From: Phlyctochytrium arcticum
Lineage: Eukaryota > Chytridiomycota > Chytridiomycetes > Chytridiales > Chytridiaceae
Length of the DNA: 64,000 nucleotides
Direction: 5' to 3'
NCBI GenBank assembly: GCA_025602905.1
Contig: JAHLKI010000013.1
Coordinates: 434,001-498,000 of the forward strand
Shown: positions 1 through 12,689 of the stretch, piece after piece
How the letters are laid out: the number at the start of each line of letters is the position of its first letter
How positions within the stretch are numbered: position 1 is the stretch's first letter
Made by a program: the position numbers and the translations under genes
Notes under the pieces: model-generated
Database searches by the model: none
Told to the model about the DNA's origin: nothing
What the model saw: only the letters and a program-made list of their open reading frames with translations

Positions 1-1534
1 CCCTTGTAAGTAACAGTTGTTTTTCAACCCCGAGCTCTATTTGAGGTTGTCACCAACCTGCATTCGGGCGTACTGGAGGAGATCCAGCTTCACGCCTTCG
101 TATGCTGCGATGGTTTGCTGAGTTGGTGATGAGACGGCCACTAGCTCTTCGCAATGACCAATGACGTTCATGCACGCGGTAAATATCCAGGATTCGGCGA
201 AATAGGGGATTAACGACACCTATATCCAGAGTCATGAACGATCCTTGACAGAGAAGCACATGAAGAGTTTTTGTTGAACCTCGTTCTCTCGGATAGTCCG
301 TGCGAATTGCGTGATGAATGCTTTTGCTCTTTGACAAATATCGATGGCATTTCCCATTCGAAATAAAAGTTGACACTGCCTCGCAAACAGGTATATCCGA
401 AAATCGAAAATCGAAATCTCATTTTGGATAATCATCTCGCGATATGATTTGCGCTTTGTATTGAGAATGTCTCCACTGTCATCCCCAATGTCTGTTCCAC
501 CAAAGTTGGCAAACCATGGAGCCCCTTGCTCTAATCGATGACTGGGATTCAGACGGGTTCTTTGCTGCTGACAACACACACTGAATTCTTACCCGTCAAG
601 GTCTGGAAAAAGGACGCCTCTAGCTCGTCATACTGCAGTAAGGACTCATCAAAAAGATTCATAATCTCAAATGTGTACGCTAGGCCTTCCTGGTGAGCCG
701 CATCAGCAAGTGCTGCTCGAAGAAAAGATGTGATCGTGAGCAAACCTTCATGATAAAGTACTGGCAATAGTTCCACCCGGGCATGAGCCGTTGACTGTCC
801 AAGCGACGCGTATCTTCATCGTATTGTAAAACTTGCTGGTTCAAGCTGCTAGTGACGCCTTCCTTGATGTGTGACAACAACTCTGTCCACGACTCTGAAT
901 CTTTCGCTGGTTCATTGTAAAGCTTCACGCGTAAACACCTGGGTATCCCAGTTCAATGCAAAGTTCCAGTAGGATAAAGTCGGCTTTGGCTTGCCTTTCT
1001 TTCTTGAACCCAAAGTCCGACTTGATTTTGTCATAAACACTCGTCCCTACGCCTAAAAATCGAGCAGATTTCCCACGCGTTTCCGGACTTGAAAAGTAAA
1101 CAATGAGCCATTCCTGGTTCTTCTTGTTGGCTACTACATTCAGCCATTCCTGGATCTGCTTCCGGAGATTGGCCTTGTAATGTTCATTATCCTGGAACGA
1201 AGTACCAGTATTAGATGACTGGGATCATTGTCTACATGCTCGCCCTCAGTTAACCTACATCCGTGGTCACTATGAAGAGGTGCAGGAAGAAAGGACTATG
1301 ATACAGTGTTCCGGGTGTTACGCGTGGGAAGGTGTCAGCCGTGAAGCGCTTGAGTTCGACAGGCAGCGTTGAAACCACTCGAGGTACATTGGAAGCGCCC
1401 AGGGGATTTTGCCAAAGTACATTGCGTAGCGGCAAGCGAGAAGCTAGCTCTTCCGACAAAGCAGTACAGGCGGTCGTTTCCTCTGCGTCCGAGCCGTGGC
1501 TATAGGTGATGATCAACTTCCTTGGTTCAGTCAT
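1..1534 (-). CDS. TRS130: TRAPPC10/Trs130, TRAPP II subunit (partial, C-terminus off window)
   Basis: Subunit of the TRAPP II complex, which acts as exchange factor for Rab GTPases at the late Golgi. The visible part is the N-terminal third. Family landmarks occur in order across spliced exons: FLHLFIVTTD, then a segment with EWLIVYFSS, VYDKIKSDF, PGWNYCQYF, LLQYDELEA, YLFARQCQLLF and a later WIFTACMNV, which line up with human TRAPPC10. The first ATG gives MTEPRKLIITY at 1534; the frame is open further upstream but has no ATG there. Introns I can place: 1192-1258, 939-994 (GC-AG), 690-745, 531-592, one at about 227-281, and a further donor near 58. No frame breaks are seen once these are removed. 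IST1 is transcribed divergently 496 bp away. Identity is well supported; the distal exon limits are less certain. Confidence 0.88.
939..994 (-). other. GC-AG intron in TRAPPC10
   Basis: A 56 nt interval begins AG|GCAAGC and ends ACCCAG|G on the minus strand. Removing it joins KSDFGFKKE to RCLRVKLYNEP through a split AGG codon, restoring the family-conserved DF...RC segment. Without it the frame hits a stop. No GT donor in the interval gives the same join. GC-AG introns are a known rare variant of U2-type introns. Confidence 0.7.
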
Positions 1535-2030
1535 GCTGGCCAAGATCGAGCGTTGTGTTTTCAACTTTTCACTCTGGTTGGCGTGGCGGACCGCTGACGC
1601 TCGTTACTCGAGTATTAGCCTTAAATATGATATTGCATACGTTGGGAGAACAGTTTGTAGACGCTGACACCAGATGCCAGCGGCGAACTTTGCAGTGTAT
1701 AAAGAAACAGGTAAAGAATCGAACCCCACTATTGGCACATCGGAAACCACCCACTATATATGAATGACCCCATGGACATCTGCATTAGTTGACAGTATGA
1801 ATTGTAGAACCGGTAATAGGTTCTAGCTTTGTTGGCAACAATTTTCATATGAGATGCAAAAAGTAGCTCGTCATAAATTTCTTGGCAAACCCAAAATTCT
1901 GGAGGAGCACCCTGACGCGTATCACCGGCATTTGAAGCATCACCGGCATTTCCAGCAATTTTGTCTTAACCGCACCGGCATAAGTTTACCAAACGACGAA
2001 CCGACCCAACAAAAGAAAGAGAGCAGCATC
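1535..2030. promoter_or_regulatory. Divergent intergenic region, TRAPPC10 / IST1
   Basis: About 500 bp separate the two ATGs. I see no ORF with a recognisable product. A short tandem element around ACCGGCATTT occurs near 1925-1950 and again near 1974. An in-frame ATG upstream of IST1 at 1854 lies here but the added residues are not conserved. Both promoters presumably sit in this interval; no clear TATA box was found. Confidence 0.4.
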
Positions 2031-3229
2031 ATGAGTTTCGGCGGCTTCAACCCCAATCGCACCAAAGTTCAACTAAAGCTCGCAGTCAACCGGCTCAAGC
2101 TTCTACAGCAGAAAAAGACATCCCTCAATCAACATGCGCGAGTCGAAATTTCACAGTTGTTGAAGAAGGGAAAGGAGGAGAGTGCTCGGGTCCGGGTTGA
2201 GCACATCATTCGGGAGGACTTTAATATCGAAGCACTGGAAATTTTGGAGTTGTATGCCGAGATGCTGCTGGCGCGGTTTGGATTGTTGGAAAGCATGAAG
2301 TAGGTCCCCTGTTGTCGAAAGGGAGAAAAGTACGCAATGTTGATATTCCTTGCTTGTCAGACATTGCGACCAAGCTATTTCGGAAGCAGTCAATACGGTC
2401 ATTTATGCCGCTCCGCGGATGGAAGTGAAGGAGTTGAGCATGGTCCGCGACCAACTCATTATGAAATTTGGCAAGGAGTTCGCCACAGCTGCCATGGAAA
2501 ATCAAAACGATATTGTCAATTCTCGGGTTCGTTCTGATCATTCGACGAAACTTTTGTATGCAAACTTACCAAATGGCCATTCCCCAGATTGTGCATAAAT
2601 TGAAAGTTCAAACCCCAGATCCGGTGTTGGTCAATCAGTACTTGCGGACTATTGCAAAGGCTTATAATGTTGAGTGGGAGGGCGGGATGAATGCTGATGG
2701 TACCTACCTCGAGTAAGTACTCTCTCTTCTTGATATCCAAAGGGGTTTTATGATTGATCTGACGCGTCCCAACAGTCCTATACCTCAACCCACCCTGTCG
2801 AATGTTCCATTCACGTATCCTCAGCAATATGGTCCCCCCGCCACGTCTGCGTATCCACAAACGTATCCACCCGGATACCCCCCGCAACCGAACCCATCAG
2901 GCTCCCCAGCTTACAACCCTCACCAAACCACCCACAACCCGACCGCCCCAGCCGACTCGTTCCAATCTCTGCCCGATTTTCCAGGAATACCTTCTGGTCG
3001 TCCCCAGCAGCATCAGCAACCGCACCAACAACCCCATTACAATCCTGGTGGATTTGCCCCGCCCCCACCGCCTTCTACTCAGCCTGAGGATGACAATACC
3101 GATATAGAATCCTTGCCAAATTTCGATGAGCTTACGAAAAGTATGTTTGCCAAATGAGGTACAAGCTTTTCTCCCAAAATCTAATGTTTTGCTTTGTTAG
3201 GATTCGAGGCGTTGAAAAAGCGCGGTTAA
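2031..3229 (+). CDS. IST1: IST1, ESCRT-III-associated protein
   Basis: Regulator of the ESCRT-III/Vps4 system in multivesicular body sorting and membrane scission. Five exons join without a frame break: introns 2300-2360, 2527-2587, 2713-2775 and 3141-3200. The IST1 domain is clear: NRLKLLQQKKT, RVRVEHIIREDF, ALEILELYAEMLLARFGL, AVNTVIYAAPR, RDQLIMKFGKEF, IVHKLKVQTP and IAKAYNVEWE match the human protein in order. A Pro/Gln-rich linker follows, and the last short exon supplies LTKRFEALKKRG, which fits the C-terminal MIM motif that binds the Vps4 MIT domain. The start at MSFGGFNPNR is chosen because human IST1 starts at the equivalent point; an upstream in-frame ATG at 1854 is more likely leader. 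Confidence 0.93.
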
Positions 3230-3475
3230 ATTGGGAGATTTGATATTTGAGCAGCAAACAAGAAGGACCGCATTACTCAGAGGACCACTTAGTGCGAGTA
3301 TAAGGTCGTTTTGTTCGTACATGTCATGTTTGATAAGGCGTTTCGCATGAGAACGTATTGCTCTATTGCTCTATTATTCGTCCATGAGATCGGGGTCGAG
3401 TGTCCTATTTACATTTAAGGCCAGCATAGAGTCCAAACACCTACACAACAGCGGGGATAACTATGTAATCTAGCA

Positions 3476-4947
<1,472 letters not shown>

Positions 4948-5180
4948 GAGTTTCAAGATCTTGCGAATGCGGCGGCAAAAAGCTGGATGTCAGGTTTCGA
5001 TCGAGGTGTACCCTATAACGTCATCCCGAACCCTAATTCTGGGAAAAAAGAGGCTGCAACCTGGGCTGCCTCAAAATGAGAATATGTATTCAACACGGAT
5101 CGTGCATATGCATATGCAAAATAACAGTAAATGTATGTAAGAGATAGAAGAAAGTCCCCTCCTCTCTAACGAAAGCAAGT

Positions 5181-6709
5181 TTAGAATTTGAAAATGTCAC
5201 CCTCCTTGTACCTAAAAGAAATGCATTGGGATTAGAACAGACACTCGATCAACATCAAACGAAAAATACGCACCCCAATTTCTTCAAGATCCCGCCAATA
5301 GAACCCTGGCTGAAATCCGGAGCCTTTGTTCCAGAAACTAAATTGACACAAGTCAAAAAAAACATCCCCTCACGATTCCCCAAATAGTCAAAAAAAACTT
5401 ACTGGCTCCCAACATTTGATTTGGTCCACAAATGAAGACCTTTCCAGCTCCCGGCTTGGGGCAGACCTTCTTGATGATGGATTCATCGACGTATCCAGTG
5501 CTGCCGGTCCACCCTCGGGGCGGCTTCTCCAAAAAGTACGTGACTTGGAATTGACCGGGGTGTTGCTTGGCAAGGGAATCAAAGTAGTCGCGCATGAGGA
5601 TATCCTCTTCGGCAATGTTGGCAAAGACGAGCTGCATCTTGGTCTTGTCCTCGGGATTGGACAGAATACGCTGGATGAGTTGGATCATGGGTGTGATACC
5701 TACAACAATTCAAGATTTTAGGGCGAGACATACGGTGCAAGAACGCTGTATTTACGTACCAGTGCCTCCTGCCAAAAGCCCAATGTTGGAGAACTCGTTG
5801 GCCTTGTACTCAAACTTCTTGATGGGTCCCTTGATGTCAAGAGTGTCTCCGACCTTCATTGAGTGAATGTGGGTAGACATGGGTCCGTCTATATTCAAAT
5901 AAGTCTCGAGACCACCACGCTGACATACCCTAAAACTTACTGGGGTACTTCTTGATGACCATATCAAAGTGGCCAGTGTAGCCATCAGCCGGGTCTTCAA
6001 TGGGCGTGTAAGGTCGAATAACGACGTTGGGTTTGCCGTCAGGCTTGGTCCCATCGACAAATTTGGTCACGACACATGATGTCGTAGGCAACCCAAGTTC
6101 AGTTGCATGATCAGGAAGTGCAAATCTATAAGTTCCTTTAGTTACCAACCCCATAAACCCCATCAGCAACAAGATGTTCCATACCGGTACTTCTTGGTAT
6201 TATGGTTCACATCAAAAATCTTCTCGAGCTTAAATGCCTTGAAGTTTTGTCCATCGAGTGCTGGGACAGGTGTGGATGAGGGTGCAACCTTCTTGACCAG
6301 ATTCTCTCCCTGCTGCGAGTAATAGTAAGCTGATTGGGTATCAGCCATTGTTTTCAAGTTATCGATAGTAAACGAATAAATAGAAAGGGGAAGGAAAAAA
6401 TAGTTGATGAATAAACACAGATCTACAAACACGCGTGTTTTGTTTGCAAAAAGAATACATACCACCACCGATCGCCCCAGTCAATGCAACCAACGCTACA
6501 AGCTTTCCCGATCCGCCCGATGGTTTGGGTCCTGCCGCAGTGGGGCCAGCAGCAGCAGCAGCGCCAGCAGCCGTGCCAGTAGCAACTCGCTGTCCGGCAA
6601 GAGGCGTGCCGGCGGGGGGCGTTACAGGGCCGCTAGGAGTCGCATATCCGCGAAGAAGGGAGACGGTACGTCGGCTGGCGACAGCACGGTTGCAGACTCG
6701 GAATAGCAT
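5181..6709 (-). CDS. MCR1: NADH-cytochrome b5 reductase, mitochondrial (Mcr1/CYB5R type)
   Basis: FAD enzyme passing electrons from NADH to cytochrome b5 or similar acceptors. Exon 1 encodes an Arg-rich, acid-poor presequence (MLFRVCNRAVASRR), an Ala/Pro/Gly linker and a hydrophobic segment near residues 68-82, as expected for a mitochondrial membrane-anchored form. Later exons carry the FAD-binding RPYTPIE, MSTHIHSMKVGD, the NADH-binding GGTGITPM, FANIAEEDILMR and CGPNQML motifs, and the end GYKEGDIFKF. Introns: 6330-6462, 6126-6184, 5889-5940, 5700-5759, 5338-5402 and 5212-5273; all joins keep frame. The first intron (133 nt) is about twice the usual size here and contains an in-frame ATG just before exon 2 (see findings). 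Def1 lies upstream on the same strand. Confidence 0.94.
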
Positions 6710-7091
6710 GGTTTGGATCAGGAAAACTCTTTCCAGATGGAGGTTGGGAATGCATTTCTTGGGGTTGGGGCGAGTTCGATCGCGACGAGCGTTGGGGGCA
6801 CAGTCATCCCCAGTACTTGTGCGAGGACGCCAGTTTGTAATGGCATCAGAGTGGCATCAAATTCCATCGTTGACGATCAAACACAAAGAACCGATTTCAT
6901 GAAAGTAAATCTGGGGTAAACGAATACGCCGTGTATATAACGCGCGCCAAAAGAATGAATCATTGCAATTAAAAGACAAAATGAAGGATTCTGATAATCA
7001 TCGGCAAAAAAAAACCCAAGGGGTGACGACTTGTCATATTGCGTGTAAGCTAGCCAAACATAAAAGGAAATGGAGAGAGAGAGGAAATTTT
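6710..7091. promoter_or_regulatory. Intergenic region upstream of the cytochrome b5 reductase
   Basis: 382 bp between the end of Def1 and the reductase start, both on the minus strand. It should hold the Def1 3' end and the reductase promoter. A TATATA stretch near 6932-6940 is the only core-promoter-like sequence, about 225 bp before the ATG, so its role is unsure. No coding signal. Confidence 0.3.
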
Positions 7092-10088
7092 CTAGCTCTG
7101 GCCACTCCAGTACTGTCCTTGCTGCTGCTGACGACCCTGACCGTATGAGTTTTGGTACTGGTGGTGCTGTTGCTGCATTTGCTGGACGTATGGGTTGGCT
7201 CCTTGCTGTTGTTGCTGGGAGTGCAAACCGGCCAAGTGTTGCTGGTTGTAGTACGAACCGGGTCCGCTAGAGGCTCCACTGGCATTCGCACCGGATGAAC
7301 CTTGCTGCTGGGTCGAGCTTCCGCCGTTGGGTGCAGTGTACTTGTGAGAATCATAGGATTGGCGGGGAGGACGGTTGCCTTGCGAAGATTTGCTATACTC
7401 GGTTTGACCACCGGCAGGGTTGACCTGCGCGGCTCCGCTGACCTTCCCCTGGCTGCCAACACCCTGGATACCTCCCTGGTGCAGACCAAAATTTTGGAAA
7501 CTTTGCTGGGGTGCACCACCACCACCACCGTAAGCTCCCTTGTAATCGTGCGAGCCTCCAAGACCCGTAGTCAAATCATCATAGGAACCTTGTTGGTACA
7601 GGTGCGGCTGGTGCTGGCCTTGGTGCTGGGCCTGGCTGTGTTGTTGACCGCCGACCGAGTATCCGTATCCAGAGCTAGAGTTCTGTGCCTTTGGAGTAGA
7701 TGTAGTTGCAGTGCTAGGCTGTTGCGATTGTTGAGGGTAACCTGGATAAACTGATTTGTTCATGAAAGGCTGCGCGTATGGAGAACCCTGGTAAGATGGG
7801 AACTGGTTCATGTGGTAGTATGGGTAGTACGGGTAAAGCGGTGGGTACCCTTGCTGAGGCTGTTGCTGACCCTGCTGAAGTTGGGCAGCAGAGGGAGAAG
7901 CCTGTCCGGCTTGCCCAGCCTGCTGACTGGCACTAACGTCCTGGCTCTGGTACTTGGTAGGAGCAGCTTGCTGGTAAGCATTTGGATCGTAGTAAGAGTG
8001 CATCTGCATAGCGCGTGCCTGAGCATCGTTTCCATAGAGAGCAGAGTAGTCCCCTGGCAAACTGGGGATATGGCCAAGACCGTATTGAGATGCAGCAAGC
8101 TGCTGAGTGGGGAAGTATGAGCCGTAAGGGGCAGCTACGCCATTTGGAACACCACCTGCGGCTCCTTGAGTAGAGGCTCCCAAGCCGATAGAGTTCTGAT
8201 CTGCTTGCTTGGCGAGACCACCTGCGTGCAGACCTGACTGAAGACCAGGGGCACCAGAAGGCGCGGCAGCTCCACCTTGCAGACGACTGTCACGGGCAGC
8301 ATGCTGACCGGACGTTTGGCTCTGCTGTTGTTGAGGCAATTGATGTTGGTGTTGCGACTGGTGAGCGTTTTGTCCCAGAGAACCGACTGAAGGCGTGACG
8401 CCGATGGCGTGCTGAGTATTGCTGCTGGGAGTAGCGGATGCTGATTCGTGGTGAGCTGGCTTGGCGGCATGCTTTTGCTGAGCAGGGGCAGATGGGGCGG
8501 CAGTTTCCTTTTCTTCCTCCTCACCGTCCAATCCAGCGCCCAAGCGCAGGGAGCCAAATTGCATACCAATTGACGACAGACTTGCGTTGGATGGCATCAC
8601 TACAGCAGCGTCCTGCTTCAATTTTCGACCTCCACCCGGAGCAGCCTTAGGGGCTTGCTTGAATCCTGGTGGTGCAGATTTTCCAGTAGCAGTATGCTCA
8701 ACGGGCTCTTCCTTTGCCTCAACCTTTGGCGGCTGTGCAGCTTTTGGTGGGCTAGCAGGGCGCGAAATTGGCTTTGTAGCAGGCTGTGCAGGCTGTGCAG
8801 GCGATTTAGCAATTGGTTCCGGGGTTTTGACACTTTCTGCGCGTGGAGTTTCTTTAACTGGACTTTTTGCTGGGCTAGGCGCGCGAACTGGGCTAGCAGC
8901 GCGGGCCGCATTTGCGTCAGAATCTTTCGAAGCAGCTGGGGCACCAGCCTTGACCGGCGCGGGCTTAGATTCAGGTACTGGAACTGGAGCAGGCACAGGC
9001 TCGGGACTGTAAAAAAAATGAACGTCAGCATTAGACCAATTTGAGAGCAATCAGCGGTACCAACCCTTTGACTAAAGCGGCCCAAGATTTTGGCTTTGCA
9101 GCAGGAGCCCGAGGAGCGTCGTTAACTTTGGTGGCAGGCTTGGTGTCTGCCTTGGCAGCAGAGGCGCGCTTCTGTTGTGCAGCGATAGCTTTTTCTGCGG
9201 GCTTCTTTGGTTCCCATGAGCTGGGTGCGGATGCCTGAGCAGAGTCACCCCAGCCGTTGGAAGCAGGTGCGCTATCACCCCAACCACCACTGGTCGTGTC
9301 CTCAGCCGTTGTGTCCTGTGCAGCAGATGGAGTATCGTTCGTTTCCGCCCCCCAACCAGCAGAGTCATCGACCTTTGCGTCAGAGTTTCCCCAAGATGCG
9401 CTAGGTTCAGAATTTCCCCATGATGCACTAGGAGCAGAGGTTCCGCCGTTACTAGGAGCTCCACGGTAGCCTGGATTCGATAATATCGATTAGCATCGAA
9501 TGAGAGAGGGTAAGGCCTAGATACGCACTTCCAACCATGGATCCCCCACGACCACCGCCTCGTCCACCACGTCCACCACCACGGCCGCCCCGTCCGGCAA
9601 ATGTTCCTGAAGGGGAAGAGTCAGTTTCATCTGTCTAATAAACAAGTCCAAAAAATGTACGACGTACCACCGCGAGATGTACGTGTAGCGTCGAATTGCT
9701 TTCCTCCACGACCAGCGCGTGCTCCACCACCGAATCCATCAGCATCTGGTGCAGCAGACTTTGGCTTGTCCTTTCGTTCGCGTTTCTTGACTTCACCCCA
9801 TTGTTCAGCGTGACCTTTTGGAGAATTGATGAGCGAGCTGTTAAGGAGGTAAAACATGCGTATCCCTTAAATACCTTCTGCAATCCGACTGTAAGCAAGA
9901 TTCATATCACCCTCCACCTCTTCGAGCGTGGCAAGTAAATCAGCTTCGGACCATTCACTGAAAAGCTCCTTCAATGTGCTGAGTTCTTTTGGGTACTGTT
10001 TTTTGAGAGCCTGAATATGCTCATCTGCCGGTGCCTTGTTGTCGGCAGCCCGGCGCTGTGTAGATTGATTGGTTTTGACCGCAGCCAT
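7092..10088 (-). CDS. DEF1: Def1-like RNA polymerase II degradation factor (CUE domain, Q-rich)
   Basis: Def1 promotes ubiquitin-dependent removal of stalled RNA polymerase II. The N-terminus carries a CUE-type ubiquitin-binding domain (TLKELFSEWSEADLLATLEE then VEGDMNLAYSRIAEGH) followed directly by AEQWGEVKKRERKDK, the arrangement seen in fungal Def1. Next come an RGG-type Gly/Arg block, repeated S-x-W-G-(D/N)-S segments, an Ala/Pro/Lys-rich region and a very long Gln/Ser/Gly/Tyr-rich low-complexity tail ending at 7092. Introns at 9815-9874, 9607-9667, 9471-9528 and 9007-9064 restore a single frame; the last donor (GG|GTTGGT) is atypical and was picked because it keeps phase. Identity rests on the CUE domain and architecture, since the tail is too biased to align. 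Confidence 0.8.
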
Positions 10089-10800
10089 TGGTAGCGCGAT
10101 TGCCGAAATGGATCTCTGGAAAAATAGCGCCAAGTCAGAATCTGACGTTTTTGGAACAAACAGCGGGATCGCGGGCACGCACCGGAAAGGGTGGGAAAGA
10201 GTTGCAAGTGTAGGCAGACACACAAAGTTTCGGAATACAGGGTTTTGGCAGTTCAACAGCTTCTCCTTGACGGTTTCCGCAGTAAAGGGGGTTGGTTGGT
10301 TAGGTAGAGTCCCCGACGACAAGCAGCTGACGGGTGTCCGGGAAGGAGTCACGCTCGGCGCAAAAGGAAAGAATTAGCAGGGCCGGACCTTTTGCACTAA
10401 GGAAAATGTCCAAAGCCGGGATTGTAAGGATTGTTCGTAATGGGCTCGCTGGATTTCCCAATAGCGTGTTACGACCGGCAAGGGAAAGGCGTTTGCCTTC
10501 GGACCCGCCGGGGGGGCCGTTGCCATGGCATCTGCCGTGGGCCTAGTCACGGGGCTTTTTCTGGGATGCGCGTTAGGGTTCGGATGTAAGCAGCCAAAAG
10601 CAACCCGCCAGCCCCCTGCTGCGCATGCGCGGTCATCACTTCCGTGCGGCGTCATCACTTTGTCGATCCGATCCAAGCTCCAAGGTTGGGGGTATTCATA
10701 TAGGGGGTTCCAACGAGAGCTCGCCGCCGTCTATTTAAAAGAAATCGACTACACAGGGAATCCCATCTACATACTACATACACACAAAAACCTTCAAAAC
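10089..10800. promoter_or_regulatory. Divergent intergenic region, Def1 / small mitochondrial protein
   Basis: 712 bp, GC-rich near the middle, without a credible coding frame. An AT-rich element CTATTTAAAAG at about 10731-10741 lies roughly 60 bp before the ATG at 10801 and could be a TATA box. A direct repeat of GTCATCACTT occurs twice within 10631-10660. Nothing else recognised. Confidence 0.35.
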
Positions 10801-11187
10801 ATGTACTTTCGCATCGTCGCCTCTCGCCCACTCTTGAGGTCGCTGCAGGCAACACTGTCAAAGCTCCCGGTCCGTACCTACGCGGCCGCCGGCTACGGAA
10901 ACCATGGAGAAAAAGGTCCCGGCCAAGGAGACCCATCTCGTCCAAAGCCAGCAACATCCAAGAGTGATGCGCCGCCAAAGCAAAAGGACTCTTCATCATC
11001 AAAGACCAAGTCATCTTCATCGGATTCGCAGCAGCCTTCTCACCATTCAAGAGAGTCCATCAACAATACCCCACCAAAAGATACCGGAGGCATTCCTCCC
11101 GTCGTGAACAATGACCCTCATGGTACATTCCCCAATGAGACTGAACGGGTGGACAAGTCAAACAAGAATACCTTTACCCGCACGTAA
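10801..11187 (+). CDS. Small mitochondrial-type protein, unrecognised
   Basis: A 128-residue single-exon ORF. The start MYFRIVASRPLLRSLQATL continues into KLPVRTYAAAGYG, which has the features of a mitochondrial presequence: Arg-rich, no acidic residues, and an R-T-Y-A-A-type cleavage context. The rest is hydrophilic and low in complexity: GEKGPGQGDPSRPKP, a Ser/Lys run, and a C-terminal part with NTPPKDTGGIPPVVNNDPHG. There is no membrane segment and no catalytic motif. I do not recognise the family. It could be a matrix or intermembrane-space assembly protein, but nothing in the sequence shows that. It is divergent from Def1, with a TATA-like element about 60 bp upstream. Confidence 0.6.
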   Translation: MYFRIVASRPLLRSLQATLSKLPVRTYAAAGYGNHGEKGPGQGDPSRPKPATSKSDAPPKQKDSSSSKTKSSSSDSQQPSHHSRESINNTPPKDTGGIPPVVNNDPHGTFPNETERVDKSNKNTFTRT

Positions 11188-11378
11188 ACATCTCTAGGAG
11201 ACAGCACGGCGTGTTGCCGCAACGTAGGATAGCACCATCTGTTAGTCTTGAAGCAATTTTTATTTGTAAATACAATTTGGCACTTGCTTCTTTCCCGTAT
11301 ATTGCGCATGACTTTGCATGACTTTCTACCTATAAAAACTTGAAAACTATATACATGTCTATTCGCAGCCGCGATCAT

Positions 11379-12312
11379 TTACCAATGGATAGTTCCCGGT
11401 CGCTCATGGGCTTCCATCCGCCCCCTCCAAAGCTCTCTAAAGATCTTGCCCTCCTTGATTGTCGACTGCAAAATCGGTCGTACGTGGCATGTCCGTACCC
11501 GTCCATACCAGTTGCCGTCCACTACAGGATCCCGATGGTAAATGATGATGTTCCCTGCAAATTTGTGGCCTTGAAATTCAATGAGTATCAAGCATGTAAA
11601 TGATAAAAAAAGTGGACTTACCCCCAAAATGACTGCATCCGAATATCTGTACTTGCTCGTCCAACCCCATTTCTTCCGTCGCCGTCCGAAACTCATTGAC
11701 GAGCATGGGCCCGGCAACTCCGCACCGCTTGTCTCGTTTTTTGTGGGTACACACAAAGATCCATGCGTTTCCTTCCAATGGGACAGATCTGACGGATGGC
11801 GGTAAGGTAGAGTTGAGCAGCAATGCTTCAACCGTTGAAGAGATGGCAGTTGCCTTGACGTCCATCAACTGCAAAAGTTCGGGGAAGACAACAATAGTGG
11901 CACTCGTATCATCCGTAATAACAGGATCAGTCGTCTTCGTGAGCTGGCAGACCTGCCCATCCCCTTCATCCATCATCCGATCCGCAGCCGTCACAATCGT
12001 CCTAATCCCACCTTTGACCTCATCAACCGCCTTATCCACCCTCGTCGTAAAACTATCCGCCTCCTCCAACCGCTCCCTCCACCCCCGACTCACCCCTTCA
12101 AACACCATAATGTGTTTTTTGTAGGGTTTCATGGTATTGATTAGTGGGCCGCCTTCTATTTTCTTTTGGAGGTAGCCGGGGAGTTGCGGGTGGTCGTTGC
12201 AGGGATCTTGACAGCCATTGCAGGGATCGTCGTCTATGAAGGGGACGTCGGCTGGGAAGGTGGGTTCAGAGCTCGTAAAACGGGAGACGACGGAGGCTAT
12301 AAAGTTGGCCAT
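11379..12312 (-). CDS. Apd1-like sucrase/ferredoxin-family Fe-S protein
   Basis: Member of the sucrase/ferredoxin-like family (yeast Apd1 and Aim32), thioredoxin-fold proteins that hold a 2Fe-2S cluster through Cys and His. The N-terminal CNGCQDPCNDH, the central IFVCTHKKRDKRCGVAGP, and GCSHFGGHKFAGNIIIYHRD are the hallmark motifs. Near the end GNWYGRVRTCHVRPIL and EGKIFRELWRG match the usual family C-terminus. The intron 11570-11621 falls inside SHFGG|HKFAG and its removal rebuilds the cluster-binding His motif exactly. About 294 residues, close to Apd1 length. No targeting signal is obvious at the start, MANFIASVVSRF, so a cytosolic location is the default. The oligopeptidase gene lies upstream on the same strand. 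Confidence 0.9.
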
Positions 12313-12689
12313 GAGTGATGTCTAAGGCTGGAATGCAATGGGACAAACGAAAAGTCGCTTCAAATAAATAGGTGGTGCTGAACCAGAATGCAATTACAAA
12401 CAAAAGTTGAGGTCGTTGTTGTTCCGAGTGGTCAAGTCGCTCCGTCGTTAAAAGATTCCGAACGACCTCCGACCCAAATTTTTGACAAACGGCCCAAATG
12501 GGAATGTTCCACGCAAAGCTTCCATATTCTTGCCACACCGAACATTTCCCGCCTCGGGTGACTCGGGTCATGCATCGTGGGAAACTCCATCGTGGGAAAC
12601 TACAAAGACACAACCGTATGCAGACAACAGTCAAGTTCTAAAAACTGCCCTACTCTAAAAGAAACTGCTAAAGTATGATAGATCACTCT
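12313..12689. other. Intergenic, Apd1-like promoter side
   Basis: 377 bp between two minus-strand genes. It contains a repeated GTGGGAAACT near 12577-12602. I see no coding frame and no clear core promoter element. Confidence 0.3.

Noticed and set aside
1854..2030. In-frame upstream ATG for IST1
   Set aside because: The extra N-terminus has no counterpart in IST1, while the ATG at 2031 matches the family start.
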